From: an uncultured Clostridia bacterium
GTDB taxonomy: Bacteria; Bacillota; Clostridia; Oscillospirales; Acutalibacteraceae
Reading direction: 5' to 3'
Assembly (NCBI GenBank): GCA_937912045.1
Contig: CALDPI010000244.1
Coordinates: forward strand, 1 to 7,725
DNA length: 7,725 nt
Shown here in pieces: positions 1 through 6,540 of this stretch; the stretch's first letter is position 1; each line of letters begins with the position of its first letter. The notes below the pieces were generated by a model, which saw only the letters and a list, made by a program, of their open reading frames with translations, did no database searches and was not told the origin of the DNA. A program made the position numbers and the translations under genes.

Positions 1-699
1 CTTGATGCCGAGGATGAGCATGTGCTCTGCCATCCAGCCTTCCTTGCGTCCAAGATAGGAAGCGATACGAAGAGCGAAGCACTTCTTACCGAGAAGAACG
101 TTTCCGCCGTATGCAGAGTTTACAGAGATGATGGTATTATCCTCGGGGAACTGGCAGATGTAACGCTTTTCGGGGTCAACGTCGCACTTGCAGTGCAGGC
201 CGCGAACCCAGTCGTTGCTGTCGCCGAGAACGTCGAGAACCTCTTTACCTACGCGGGTCATAATGACCATATTGAGAACAACGTAGATAGAATCTGTAAC
301 CTCAATACCGATTTTTGCAAGGGGCGAACCAACAGGGCCCATTGAGAACGGAATGATATACATTGTTCTGCCCTTGTAGCTGCCGCGAGCAATATCGTAA
401 AGCTTTTTATACATTTCGTCGGGGTCGCACCAGTTGTTTGTGGGACCCGCGTTTTCCTTTGTTTTTGCACAGATAAATGTACGGTCCTCAACGCGTGCAA
501 CGTCGTTAGGCTGTGTTCTGTGGAGGTAGCAGCCGGGAAGCTTCTCCTCGTTGAGTTTTATCATTTCACCCGTGGCAACGGCGGTTTTTCTGAGCTCGTC
601 AAGCTGAGCCTCATCGCCTGTTATCCAAACAACCTCGTCCGGAGTTAAAAGCTCTTTAACCTCGTCGAGCCATTTATTGACGGTTTTGTTTTCTGTCAT
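1..699 (-). CDS. pckG: Phosphoenolpyruvate carboxykinase (GTP), N-terminal part, cut by the window edge
   Basis: This is the first 233 codons of a GTP-dependent PEP carboxykinase; the family is usually near 600 residues, so most of the catalytic half lies outside the window. The enzyme interconverts oxaloacetate + GTP and PEP + CO2 + GDP in the cytosol, for gluconeogenesis or, in anaerobic fermenters, CO2-fixing anaplerosis. Recognition rests on family blocks I can read: an early KWLDEV/PDEVVWITGD region, PGCYLHRTQPNDVARVEDRT, the NNWCDP stretch, IPFSMGPVGSPLAKIGIEVTD, and SAYGGNVLLGKKCFALRIAS followed by GWMAEHMLI. The kinase (P-loop) motif expected further on is not in the window. The ATG start is supported by an AGGGGG Shine-Dalgarno (708-713) 8 nt upstream and a promoter just beyond. 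The gene appears to be transcribed alone at its 5' end. The ATP-type enzyme is unrelated in sequence, so the family call is firm. Confidence 0.95.
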   Translation of the reverse strand, partial: MTENKTVNKWLDEVKELLTPDEVVWITGDEAQLDELRKTAVATGEMIKLNEEKLPGCYLHRTQPNDVARVEDRTFICAKTKENAGPTNNWCDPDEMYKKLYDIARGSYKGRTMYIIPFSMGPVGSPLAKIGIEVTDSIYVVLNMVIMTRVGKEVLDVLGDSNDWVRGLHCKCDVDPEKRYICQFPEDNTIISVNSAYGGNVLLGKKCFALRIASYLGRKEGWMAEHMLILGIK

Positions 700-742
700 T
701 TTAGTGACCCCCTAAAAAAATATAGCAATTTTCACCACATAC

Positions 743-771
743 ATTATACTATAAAGAAAATGGGTATGCAA
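743..771 (-). promoter_or_regulatory. Promoter of the PEP carboxykinase gene
   Basis: On the minus strand a perfect TATAAT (748-743) lies 17 nt after TTGCAT (771-766). The -35 box keeps only the TTG half of the consensus. The predicted start is near 736, giving a leader of about 37 nt before the ATG at 699. This is a prediction from spacing and box match only. Confidence 0.6.
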
Positions 772-811
772 CAATTTGTTTATATTTTAACAAAAAATTT
801 GCAATTTAAAT

Positions 812-841
812 AAAAAACAGAGCCTCACGGCCCTGTTTTTT
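812..841 (-). terminator. Intrinsic terminator after the nucleotidyltransferase gene
   Basis: A hairpin begins 2 nt after the stop codon: AAAAAACAG (812-820) pairs with CTGTTTTTT (833-841), then one mismatch (821/832), then GCC (822-824) with GGC (829-831), closing a TCAC loop. On the minus strand the stem is followed by a run of T and A (TTTTTTATTTAAATT). The A and T flanks make it symmetrical, so it could also stop plus-strand transcription. No plus-strand gene needs that here. Confidence 0.8.
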
Positions 842-843
842 AT

Positions 844-1725
844 TTACATACCCTCATACATTCCGTCGTCTATCATTTTGCCGATGGCATTTACGACGTC
901 GTCCTTATCCTCTTTATACGTAACGCCGTACCACTTATCCTCTGCGACGAGGACGCGGATTTTCTTTTCACCGTTTTTAATGAGCTTATCCATAACGGCA
1001 GGCAAATAAAATTCCGCTTTCGGAACGGTCAGCTTTTCGTCCAAGAACTCTTTAAAATCACGCAAGAGATAGTCGAACACGTCGGGCTTTAGGCCCCACA
1101 TATTCATTGAAACGACGGTATCGCCCGAGATGTCGTGCCAGGTCTCGTCGTCAAGTGTATATTTGCAGTCCTTGATTTTTGTATATTCCTCAATATCGGT
1201 GAGTAAGCCGTTTTCGGTTTTGCAGACACCGCGTGAAACGTGGCCGTTATCGGTGAGGGTGTTAGCAAGGCGGAAGCCGACCATACAATAATCATCACCC
1301 TCTGCGGTTAGCTGATTATAAATTTGCTTATATGCGTGGGGGCCGTAATAATCGTCTGCGTTGATTACTGCAAAGGGCTCCTTCACTGCGTCTGCGCAGA
1401 GTAGAATTGCGTGGCCTGTTCCCCACGGCTTTTCACGCTCGGCAGGGCACTCATAGCCCTTTGGCAATTTATACGTTTCCTGATAAACGTATTCGACGGG
1501 GAGCACCTTTTCGACCCTCCTGCCAACGATTTCCTTAAACTCTTTTTCAATCGCCTTTTTAATTACAAAAACAACCTTGGTAAAGCCTGCTTTCTTAGCA
1601 TCGTAAACCGAAAAGTCGAGCAAGGCCTCGCCCTTTCTTCCGACAGGCTCTATCTGTTTGAGTCCGCCAAAGCGGCTGCCCATTCCTGCTGCCATTACAA
1701 CGAGTGTTACGTTAGTTTTCATCAT
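844..1725 (-). CDS. Sugar-phosphate nucleotidyltransferase family protein
   Basis: A 293-residue GT-A fold nucleotidyltransferase. The N-terminal TLVVMAAGMGSRFGGLKQ (about residues 7-24) is the nucleotide-binding G-x-G-x-R loop of the NTP_transferase family. PWGTGHA (100-106) and INADDYYG (121-128) fit the base-binding and metal-binding regions, with the DD pair the likely metal ligand. Members activate a sugar phosphate, or a similar phosphorylated head group, with an NTP, releasing pyrophosphate. The exact substrate cannot be read from the sequence; GalU/RmlA-like hexose or a choline/alditol-type head group are all possible. The start overlaps the end of the upstream sugar transferase gene by 14 bp, with AGGAG (1733-1737) 7 nt upstream. 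ATG ATG doublets leave a one-codon ambiguity. The overlap implies translational coupling and a joint role in surface glycan synthesis. The gene ends at a hairpin terminator. Confidence 0.85.
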   Translation of the reverse strand: MMKTNVTLVVMAAGMGSRFGGLKQIEPVGRKGEALLDFSVYDAKKAGFTKVVFVIKKAIEKEFKEIVGRRVEKVLPVEYVYQETYKLPKGYECPAEREKPWGTGHAILLCADAVKEPFAVINADDYYGPHAYKQIYNQLTAEGDDYCMVGFRLANTLTDNGHVSRGVCKTENGLLTDIEEYTKIKDCKYTLDDETWHDISGDTVVSMNMWGLKPDVFDYLLRDFKEFLDEKLTVPKAEFYLPAVMDKLIKNGEKKIRVLVAEDKWYGVTYKEDKDDVVNAIGKMIDDGMYEGM

Positions 1726-3061
1726 TATCGCTCTCCTCTTCCTTGAAGCCCTCCGTGCTCTCCTTCATAAAGAGAATTTTAAAGGTCATAAACAGAAGCT
1801 TTAAATCCAAAAGAATTGAATATTTTTCGATATATATAAGGTCCATCATAAGCTTATCTTTGGGCGTTGTGTTATACTTTCCGTATATCTGTGCGTAACC
1901 TGTGAGGCCGCCTTTCACGCGGTGGCGAAGGTCAAACTCGGGATATTTTTCGGTGTACATATAAACATGCTCTGTGCGCTCCGGTCGGGGACCAACAAGT
2001 GACATATCGCCCTTTAATATGTTGATAAGCTGAGGCAGCTCGTCCACGCGGCAGGCACGAATAATCTTGCCGACGGGGGTTATTCTACTGTCGTTATCGG
2101 TTGCGCCCTTGACGCCGTCCTTATCGGCATTGACAATCATAGAGCGGAACTTGAGAACGTTGAAAATCTTGCCGTTTAGCGTAACCCTGTTCTGCTTGAA
2201 AAATACGGGTCCGCCGTCGCACAGCTTGATAGCTATTGCAGTGACGAGCATTATGGGACTTGCCACAAGCAGCATTACCGCCGACACGACGATATCCATA
2301 ACGCGCTTTACAATCATCTGCTCCATTGTGAGATTGTAATTTTTGCACATAAGAAGCGGTGTATCGAAAACCTGACTCTGCACCGCACCACTCAGGATAA
2401 TATCGTTTGTGGACGGAAGGGTGTATATTCTCTTGCGCTTGGCGTAGCAATAGGTGCGAAGCTCGTCCTTGCGGGCACTGTCAAGGTCACAAATCAGAAT
2501 AACGTCGTATTTATCAATCTCTGCCTCGACCTCGACAATGGACATATCGTTTATGGAGATTGCCTTGTCGATGGAATAACGCTCACGTATTTTGGACATT
2601 TTGCTTATTACGGTTTTGCCCTCTTCCCCACTGTATATTGCAAGAATATGACGCAGCTGGAAGATGGAAAAATACACGCTGTTTGCGCAATAAAGGTCAA
2701 GCCCTGCCACAAAAATCTGATATATCGTGGCAATTATTACCGGCTGTGGTGACAAAAGCTCACGCGCAACGAGGGACAAAACGATATACATAAGGAAGTT
2801 TGTAAACACAATGGCAATGGACATACTGTAAAGCAACTCGTGCAGACGCAAAATTCCGATGCGGAAGCCGCCGTAAAGCTTTACAAATATTAAGAAAATG
2901 AAGAGATAGGCAAACATAACAAGATAGTTACCGTTTCTTGCAAACATTGCCTCTGTATATCCCCACTGCCAAGCCGCAATGAAGCCAAAAGCGATTGACA
3001 AGGTCATAAGCACCTTGATTGTGGCCATTACGGTTTTTCTGAATTTTACCAATATCGCCAT
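1712..3061 (-). CDS. Polyprenyl-phosphate sugar-1-phosphate transferase (initiating glycosyltransferase)
   Basis: A 449-residue membrane enzyme of the bacterial sugar transferase family (WbaP/EpsE/WcaJ-like). It transfers a sugar-1-phosphate from a nucleotide sugar to undecaprenyl phosphate on the cytosolic face, starting a repeat unit for exopolysaccharide, capsule or glycoprotein glycan. Four hydrophobic segments lie at about residues 14-32, 45-62, 77-98 and 107-127. A soluble middle domain follows, then the membrane segment at about 256-278 that opens the catalytic domain. Catalytic-domain signatures are KFRSM (304-308), the DELPQL block (340-345) with the expected Asp-Glu pair, GDMSLVGPRP (351-360) and GLTGYAQ (385-391). 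I place the start at an ATG rather than the in-frame GTG at 3073, because that GTG lies inside the AAAGGGTG ribosome binding site. It is the first gene of a two-gene operon with a strong promoter. The sugar is not predictable. Confidence 0.93.
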   Translation of the reverse strand: MAILVKFRKTVMATIKVLMTLSIAFGFIAAWQWGYTEAMFARNGNYLVMFAYLFIFLIFVKLYGGFRIGILRLHELLYSMSIAIVFTNFLMYIVLSLVARELLSPQPVIIATIYQIFVAGLDLYCANSVYFSIFQLRHILAIYSGEEGKTVISKMSKIRERYSIDKAISINDMSIVEVEAEIDKYDVILICDLDSARKDELRTYCYAKRKRIYTLPSTNDIILSGAVQSQVFDTPLLMCKNYNLTMEQMIVKRVMDIVVSAVMLLVASPIMLVTAIAIKLCDGGPVFFKQNRVTLNGKIFNVLKFRSMIVNADKDGVKGATDNDSRITPVGKIIRACRVDELPQLINILKGDMSLVGPRPERTEHVYMYTEKYPEFDLRHRVKGGLTGYAQIYGKYNTTPKDKLMMDLIYIEKYSILLDLKLLFMTFKILFMKESTEGFKEEESDNDEN

Positions 3062-3124
3062 ATATAATAACACCCTTTATTTCTGTTGTTAATCATACTT
3101 ACTCTTAATATTACGTACAGAATT

Positions 3125-3153
3125 ATCATATTATATTTTAGGTGTTTTGTCAA
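3125..3153 (-). promoter_or_regulatory. Sigma-A promoter of the sugar transferase operon
   Basis: On the minus strand a perfect TTGACA (3153-3148) is followed after exactly 17 nt by TATGAT (3130-3125), five of six consensus bases. The predicted start is near 3118, giving a leader of about 57 nt before the ATG at 3061. The -35 box overlaps the region just upstream of the divergent plus-strand gene, so the two genes share about 110 bp of control DNA. I saw no convincing plus-strand promoter in the same interval. Confidence 0.78.
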
Positions 3154-3173
3154 GTGACGGGAGGCATTCTTCG

Positions 3174-3914
3174 GTGTTCGTATATATAAAACAGCAAGTA
3201 AAAAATTTAAAGCGGCGGTGCGTTATAAACAAAATCACACTTCGGCGCGGGTTTTATTTTGAGGTGCTCTTTCGCGGCAGGGCAAGACCAAAAAGCGTAT
3301 CACGCGCTGTGCGCCTTTGTGACCCAAGGGGGCATTTTCCGATTGTTTGTGAGGATATTCCCCTATTTCCAAAAGAGAGAAAAAGAAAGCTTTCAACCGA
3401 AAGCTTTGACCTATGGCTGCTTATAAACACCTTTTCTTACGTAATATCGGGTACGGAACGCGCGCTGATTATCGACAGGGACGGACGCTTATGCGAGTAT
3501 ATTGAAAAGCCTCTCACAAAAGTCCGAGCCTTATATGTACTTACGCGTGCGCCAAAGGCTTATGAGCGTATAAACGGACGGCTTTTGCAGGTGGTGGGTG
3601 CATCGCCCGTTATAATAGATACGCTTAGCCCTGATTTTTCGTTTTCTGCGGTGTTTTCGCCCTTTGGCACGGGCGGAATGTGCAGCACGCCCGACAAGTT
3701 TGCCATCATTGGCGAGGGCGGCTACGGATTGTGCGGTGACGAAGTCATTATAAAAGGCAAGCGGTGCGACCGTTTGCTCTTGGCGGCAATTCATAAGTGT
3801 ATTGGAAAAAATGAAACCGAGAATGCCCTACCCTGCTTTCTCATACGCGGCGAGCGGCGCTGCACTCCCGACGGTCTGAGAGCAAAAATAAAAGGCCCAA
3901 GGTTTTCACCTTGA
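3174..3914 (+). CDS. Hypothetical protein, possible Rossmann-like fold
   Basis: I do not recognise this 246-residue protein. The GTG start has a GGGAGG ribosome binding site (3159-3164) with a 9-nt spacer. That is better than the TTG at 3147, which lies at the -35 box of the divergent promoter. This site and an otherwise empty 850-bp gap argue that the gene is real. No signal peptide or membrane segment is evident. The N-terminal third is rich in Arg/Lys (RRCVINK, TLRRGFYFEV, FRGRARPKSVSR). Residues about 96-110 (RALIIDRDGRLCEYI) and 116-168 (KVRALYVLTRAPKAY, GASPVIIDT, FSAVFSPFG) alternate hydrophobic strands with helices, as in a Rossmann-type fold. A GEGGYG turn (180-185) follows. The catalytic residues of any known family are not apparent. 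The gene faces pnp tail to tail, and its stop codon lies inside the shared terminator hairpin. A lineage-specific cytosolic protein is the safest description. Confidence 0.68.
   Translation: MFVYIKQQVKNLKRRCVINKITLRRGFYFEVLFRGRARPKSVSRAVRLCDPRGHFPIVCEDIPLFPKERKRKLSTESFDLWLLINTFSYVISGTERALIIDRDGRLCEYIEKPLTKVRALYVLTRAPKAYERINGRLLQVVGASPVIIDTLSPDFSFSAVFSPFGTGGMCSTPDKFAIIGEGGYGLCGDEVIIKGKRCDRLLLAAIHKCIGKNETENALPCFLIRGERRCTPDGLRAKIKGPRFSP
3386..3407 (-). other. Hairpin with T-rich tail on the minus strand, inside the hypothetical gene
   Basis: AAAGCTTTC (3386-3394) and GAAAGCTTT (3399-3407) form a perfect 9-bp stem with an AACC loop. On the minus strand the stem is followed by CTTTTTCTCTCTTTT, the layout of an intrinsic terminator. 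On the plus strand there is no T run. The stem is AT-rich (3 of 9 pairs are G-C), so efficiency would be modest. It may simply reflect the repeated GAAAGCTTT in coding sequence. Confidence 0.35.
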
Positions 3915-3920
3915 GCCTCT
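3891..3920 (-). terminator. Intrinsic terminator of pnp, shared with the convergent gene
   Basis: The hairpin starts 6 nt after the pnp stop. AAGG (3899-3902) pairs with CCTT (3909-3912) around a TTTTCA loop, C3898 with G3913, one C/A mismatch follows, then AGGC (3893-3896) with GCCT (3915-3918). On the minus strand the tail is TTTTATTTTTGC, a good U-tract. On the plus strand the tail (CTCTTTGATTTTAC) is weaker but present, so the element probably acts in both directions. The stop codon of the plus-strand gene is part of the stem. Confidence 0.82.
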
Positions 3921-3926
3921 TTGATT

Positions 3927-6119
3927 TTACTTTCTGCGGTTGCGGTCAAAGCCCTGACGTCTGCGCGGCTTGCGCTCTGCCGGTTCTTCGCCGTCATCCT
4001 CGGGTACCATACCCATTTTTTCAATGAGAGCGTCACGACGGGAGAGGTTGAGTCTGCCCTGGTCGTCAATCTCTGTTACCTTAACGATAACCTGGTCGCC
4101 GACTGCAACAACGTCCTCTACGTTTTCAACACGCTTAACGTCGAGCTTGCTGATGTGGACAAGTCCCTCTTTTCCGGGTGCGATTTCAACAAAGGCACCG
4201 AAAGACATAAGACGGGTTACCTTTCCGTTATAGAAAGCACCGATTTCGGGGTCGTTTGCGATAAGCTCTACAATGCCGATAGCCTGCTTAGCCTTTTCAA
4301 TATCAAGACCTGCAACAAATACGTGACCGTCTTCCTCAATATTGATGGTGCAATCGCACTGCTCCTGAATTGACTGGATAACCTTGCCCTGCTTACCGAT
4401 AACGTCACCAATCTTTGCGGGGTCAATCTTTGTGGTAAGCATCTTGGGTGCATAGGGAGAGAGCTCTGCTCTCGGCTCGCCGATTACGGGGAGCATAATA
4501 TCATCGAGAATGTATTTACGTGCCTTATTGGTCTTTGCAAAGGCCTCCTTGATGATTTCGGGTGTGAGACCGTGAACCTTGAGGTCCATCTGGATAGCGG
4601 TGATACCCTTGTGAGTACCTGCCACCTTAAAGTCCATATCGCCATAGAAATCTTCAAGACCCTGAATGTCGACCATTGTCATAAAGTCGCCATATACGCC
4701 CTCGTCACCTGTGATAAGACCGCAGGAAATACCTGCAACGGGAGCCTTAATCGGAACGCCGGCAGCCATAAGTGCCAGTGTAGAACCACAGATAGAAGCC
4801 TGCGAGGTTGAGCCGTTGGAGGAGAGAACCTCCGACACTACGCGGATTGCATAGGGGAAGTCGTCAACCGACGGAATTACAGGGAGCAGAGCGCGCTCTG
4901 CAAGTGCACCGTGACCGATTTCGCGACGGCCAGGGCCGCGGCTGGGCTTGGTTTCGCCAACCGAGTAGGACGGGAAATTGTAATGATGGATATATCTCTT
5001 CTCAACCTGTTCATCAAGGCCGTCGAGCTTCTGTGCTTCGCTTACGGGTGCGAGTGTTGCAACCGAGAGAACCTGTGTCTGACCACGGGTGAACATACCC
5101 GAGCCGTGTGTTCTGGGAAGTAAATCTACCTTTGCGTCAAGCGGGCGGATATCGTCAATGCCGCGTCCGTCAACACGCTTGTGCTCGTTCTTGAGCCAAT
5201 CGCGTACGACGTGCTTCTGAACAAGATACATAATCTCGTCAAGCTTGGCCTCCTGTCCTTCAAAACGCTCGTCAAACTTTTCGTGAACGGCGTCATAAAT
5301 CGGGGCAAGAGCGGCATCTCTCACGAGCTTATCGTCGGTGTCAAGCGCCTTCTTTACGTCTTCAATGCAGAATTCTTCGATTTCTGCCATAATTGCGGGG
5401 TCGGGGTTGCTGGATTCAAAGCTGAACTTCGGCTTGCCGATTTCTGCAACGATGCCGTTTATAAACTTAACAACCTCTTTGTTAACCTCGTGTCCCTTCA
5501 TGATGGCGTCAAACATAACGTCATCCTCAATTTCGTTACCACCAGCCTCTATCATTGCGACGAGGTCTGCAGTTGAGGAAACGGTGAGGTCAAGGTCGGA
5601 TACTGCGCGCTGCTCAAGTGTGGGGTTAATTACAATCTCGCCGTTGAAGAGACCAACCTTTACGCTGGAAATCGGGCCGTCCCACGGAACGTCCGAAATT
5701 GCGATTGCGGCAGAAACGCCGATTGCGGCTGCAACCTCGGGGCTGCAGTCGGGGTCAACCGACATAACGGTTGCAACAACAGCGCAATCGTTTCTCATAT
5801 CCTTGGGGAAGAGAGGACGAATGGGTCTGTCAATGCATCTGCCTGCGAGTGTTGCCTTTTCACTTGCTCTGCCCTCGCGGCGTAAAAATGCGCCGGGGAA
5901 GCGACCAACGGAATACATTTTTTCTTCATAGTCAACAGAAAGGGGGAAGAAATCTACTCCCTCACGCGGTTTCTGTGATGCGGTTACGGTACACAAAACG
6001 GAAGTGTCACCGTAGGTTGCCATTACGGCTGCGTTTGCAAGCTGTGCCATCATGCCTGTTTCAAGCTTTAACGGACGACCTGCAAGAGTGGTTTCGTAAA
6101 CCTTGTAATTTTCAAACAT
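3927..6119 (-). CDS. pnp: Polyribonucleotide nucleotidyltransferase (PNPase)
   Basis: A full-length 730-residue PNPase, the phosphorolytic 3'-5' exoribonuclease that shortens RNA using phosphate and releases nucleoside diphosphates. It acts in mRNA turnover as a cytosolic homotrimer. The order is the usual one: first RNase PH domain (about 1-130, with FLRREGRASEKAT from 78), helical linker, second RNase PH domain (about 310-540), KH domain (about 560-620, GxxG loop IGKQGKVI at 574-581), S1 domain (about 626-695) and a short basic tail ending in RRRQGFDRNRRK. Catalytic-side motifs are GMFTRGQTQ (341-349), SNGSTSQAS (434-442) and EDFYGDMDFK. In the last, D490, D496 and K498 match the E. coli residues D486, D492 and K494. 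The ATG chosen has GGAGG (6128-6132) 8 nt upstream. An in-frame ATG at 6170 would lie inside the leader hairpin and lacks such a site. It is downstream of rpsO in the common rpsO-pnp arrangement. Confidence 0.98.
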   Translation of the reverse strand: MFENYKVYETTLAGRPLKLETGMMAQLANAAVMATYGDTSVLCTVTASQKPREGVDFFPLSVDYEEKMYSVGRFPGAFLRREGRASEKATLAGRCIDRPIRPLFPKDMRNDCAVVATVMSVDPDCSPEVAAAIGVSAAIAISDVPWDGPISSVKVGLFNGEIVINPTLEQRAVSDLDLTVSSTADLVAMIEAGGNEIEDDVMFDAIMKGHEVNKEVVKFINGIVAEIGKPKFSFESSNPDPAIMAEIEEFCIEDVKKALDTDDKLVRDAALAPIYDAVHEKFDERFEGQEAKLDEIMYLVQKHVVRDWLKNEHKRVDGRGIDDIRPLDAKVDLLPRTHGSGMFTRGQTQVLSVATLAPVSEAQKLDGLDEQVEKRYIHHYNFPSYSVGETKPSRGPGRREIGHGALAERALLPVIPSVDDFPYAIRVVSEVLSSNGSTSQASICGSTLALMAAGVPIKAPVAGISCGLITGDEGVYGDFMTMVDIQGLEDFYGDMDFKVAGTHKGITAIQMDLKVHGLTPEIIKEAFAKTNKARKYILDDIMLPVIGEPRAELSPYAPKMLTTKIDPAKIGDVIGKQGKVIQSIQEQCDCTINIEEDGHVFVAGLDIEKAKQAIGIVELIANDPEIGAFYNGKVTRLMSFGAFVEIAPGKEGLVHISKLDVKRVENVEDVVAVGDQVIVKVTEIDDQGRLNLSRRDALIEKMGMVPEDDGEEPAERKPRRRQGFDRNRRK

Positions 6120-6144
6120 TTCTTTAACCTCCATTTTCTTTTGG

Positions 6145-6216
6145 GGTCTGCAGTTTAGCAATAAATCCATACACCGAACGTTCGGTTTATCGATTCACTG
6201 CTAACTCTGCAAGACC
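6145..6216 (-). promoter_or_regulatory. Long stem-loop in the pnp leader, candidate RNase III/PNPase autoregulatory element
   Basis: A near-perfect 72-nt inverted repeat in the pnp leader. The base pairs CTGCAGACC (6145-6153, minus) with GGTCTTGCAG (6207-6216, minus), 9 bp with one bulged base. After a small internal loop, TTAGCAGTGAATC (6204-6192) pairs with GATTTATTGCTAA (6167-6155), 13 bp. The helix continues with 3 more pairs and ends in the palindrome ACCGAACGTTCGGT (6173-6186) with an ACGU loop. The total is about 30 bp. The two positions of the 13-bp helix that mismatch on the plus strand become G-U wobbles in the minus-strand RNA, so the structure fits the pnp transcript specifically. 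The base sits 12 nt upstream of the ribosome binding site. E. coli pnp is autoregulated through RNase III cutting of a leader stem and decay by PNPase; a similar role here is inferred. Confidence 0.72.
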
Positions 6217-6243
6217 GTTTTCATAATGCCAATACATTAATAA

Positions 6244-6270
6244 CAGAGCAGACCGAAAAGGCCTGCTCTG
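6244..6270 (-). terminator. Hairpin between rpsO and pnp, probable partial terminator or 3'-end stabiliser
   Basis: Starting 6 nt after the rpsO stop, CAGAGCAG (minus 6270-6263) pairs perfectly with CTGCTCTG (6251-6244). The stem continues through a G-U wobble and two G-C pairs to a 5-nt loop (TTTTC on the minus strand), 11 bp in all. The downstream tail TTATTAATG is only moderately U-rich. I therefore expect partial termination, letting some transcripts continue into pnp while rpsO mRNA is made in excess. This matches the leaky terminator between these genes in E. coli. Confidence 0.75.
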
Positions 6271-6276
6271 CAGGAA

Positions 6277-6540
6277 TTACTTACGAATTCCGAGTTTTTT
6301 GATGATGTCACGATATCTTTCGATGTCGTTCTTCATTACATAAGCGAGAAGGTTTCTTCTGTGACCTACCATCTTGAGAAGTCCACGGCGAGAATGATGG
6401 TCATTCTTGTGAACCTTAAGATGCTCGTTGAGCTCGTTGATACGGGTTGTGAGTACAGCAATCTGTACCTCAGGTGAGCCTGTATCGCCCTCGTGAGTAG
6501 CATAGGTCTTGATGATTTCCTGCTTCTGTTCCTTTGTCAT
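6277..6540 (-). CDS. rpsO: 30S ribosomal protein S15
   Basis: An 87-residue S15, the primary 16S rRNA-binding protein that binds the central-domain three-way junction and nucleates assembly of the 30S platform. Family length is about 88-89 residues, so it is complete. Signature stretches are GDTGSPEVQIAVLT (about 17-30), INELNEHLKVHKNDHHSRRGLL (34-55, with the conserved DHHSRRGLL rRNA-binding block), and MVGHRRNLLAYV, ending in KKLGIRK. The ATG start has GAGGTGA with a suitable spacer. The in-frame GTG three codons upstream is part of that ribosome binding site and gives an unusual MKK- extension, so it is rejected. The gene is first of the rpsO-pnp operon, with a strong promoter and a structured leader where S15 could repress its own translation. 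Confidence 0.98.
   Translation of the reverse strand: MTKEQKQEIIKTYATHEGDTGSPEVQIAVLTTRINELNEHLKVHKNDHHSRRGLLKMVGHRRNLLAYVMKNDIERYRDIIKKLGIRK

Noticed and set aside
22..500. Short open frames on both strands inside the PEP carboxykinase region
   Set aside because: They are out of frame with the clearly conserved enzyme sequence and lack start signals.
3130..3153. TTGACA with TATAAT at 12-nt spacing upstream of the sugar transferase
   Set aside because: Spacing is too short for sigma-A. The overlapping TATGAT at 17 nt is the better -10 box.
3147..3173. TTG start giving a 255-residue version of the hypothetical protein
   Set aside because: No good ribosome binding site is placed before it and it falls at the divergent promoter's -35 box. 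The GTG at 3174 has GGGAGG at 9 nt.
5338..5931. 197-residue open frame on the plus strand opposite pnp
   Set aside because: It is antisense to the conserved PNPase frame, has no convincing ribosome binding site, and is Ser/Thr-rich as expected for the complement of a coding strand.
6173..6186. ACCGAACGTTCGGT, a 14-bp palindrome that could be a repressor operator
   Set aside because: It sits exactly in register at the tip of the long pnp leader hairpin, and no promoter lies beside it, so the RNA explanation accounts for more of the sequence.
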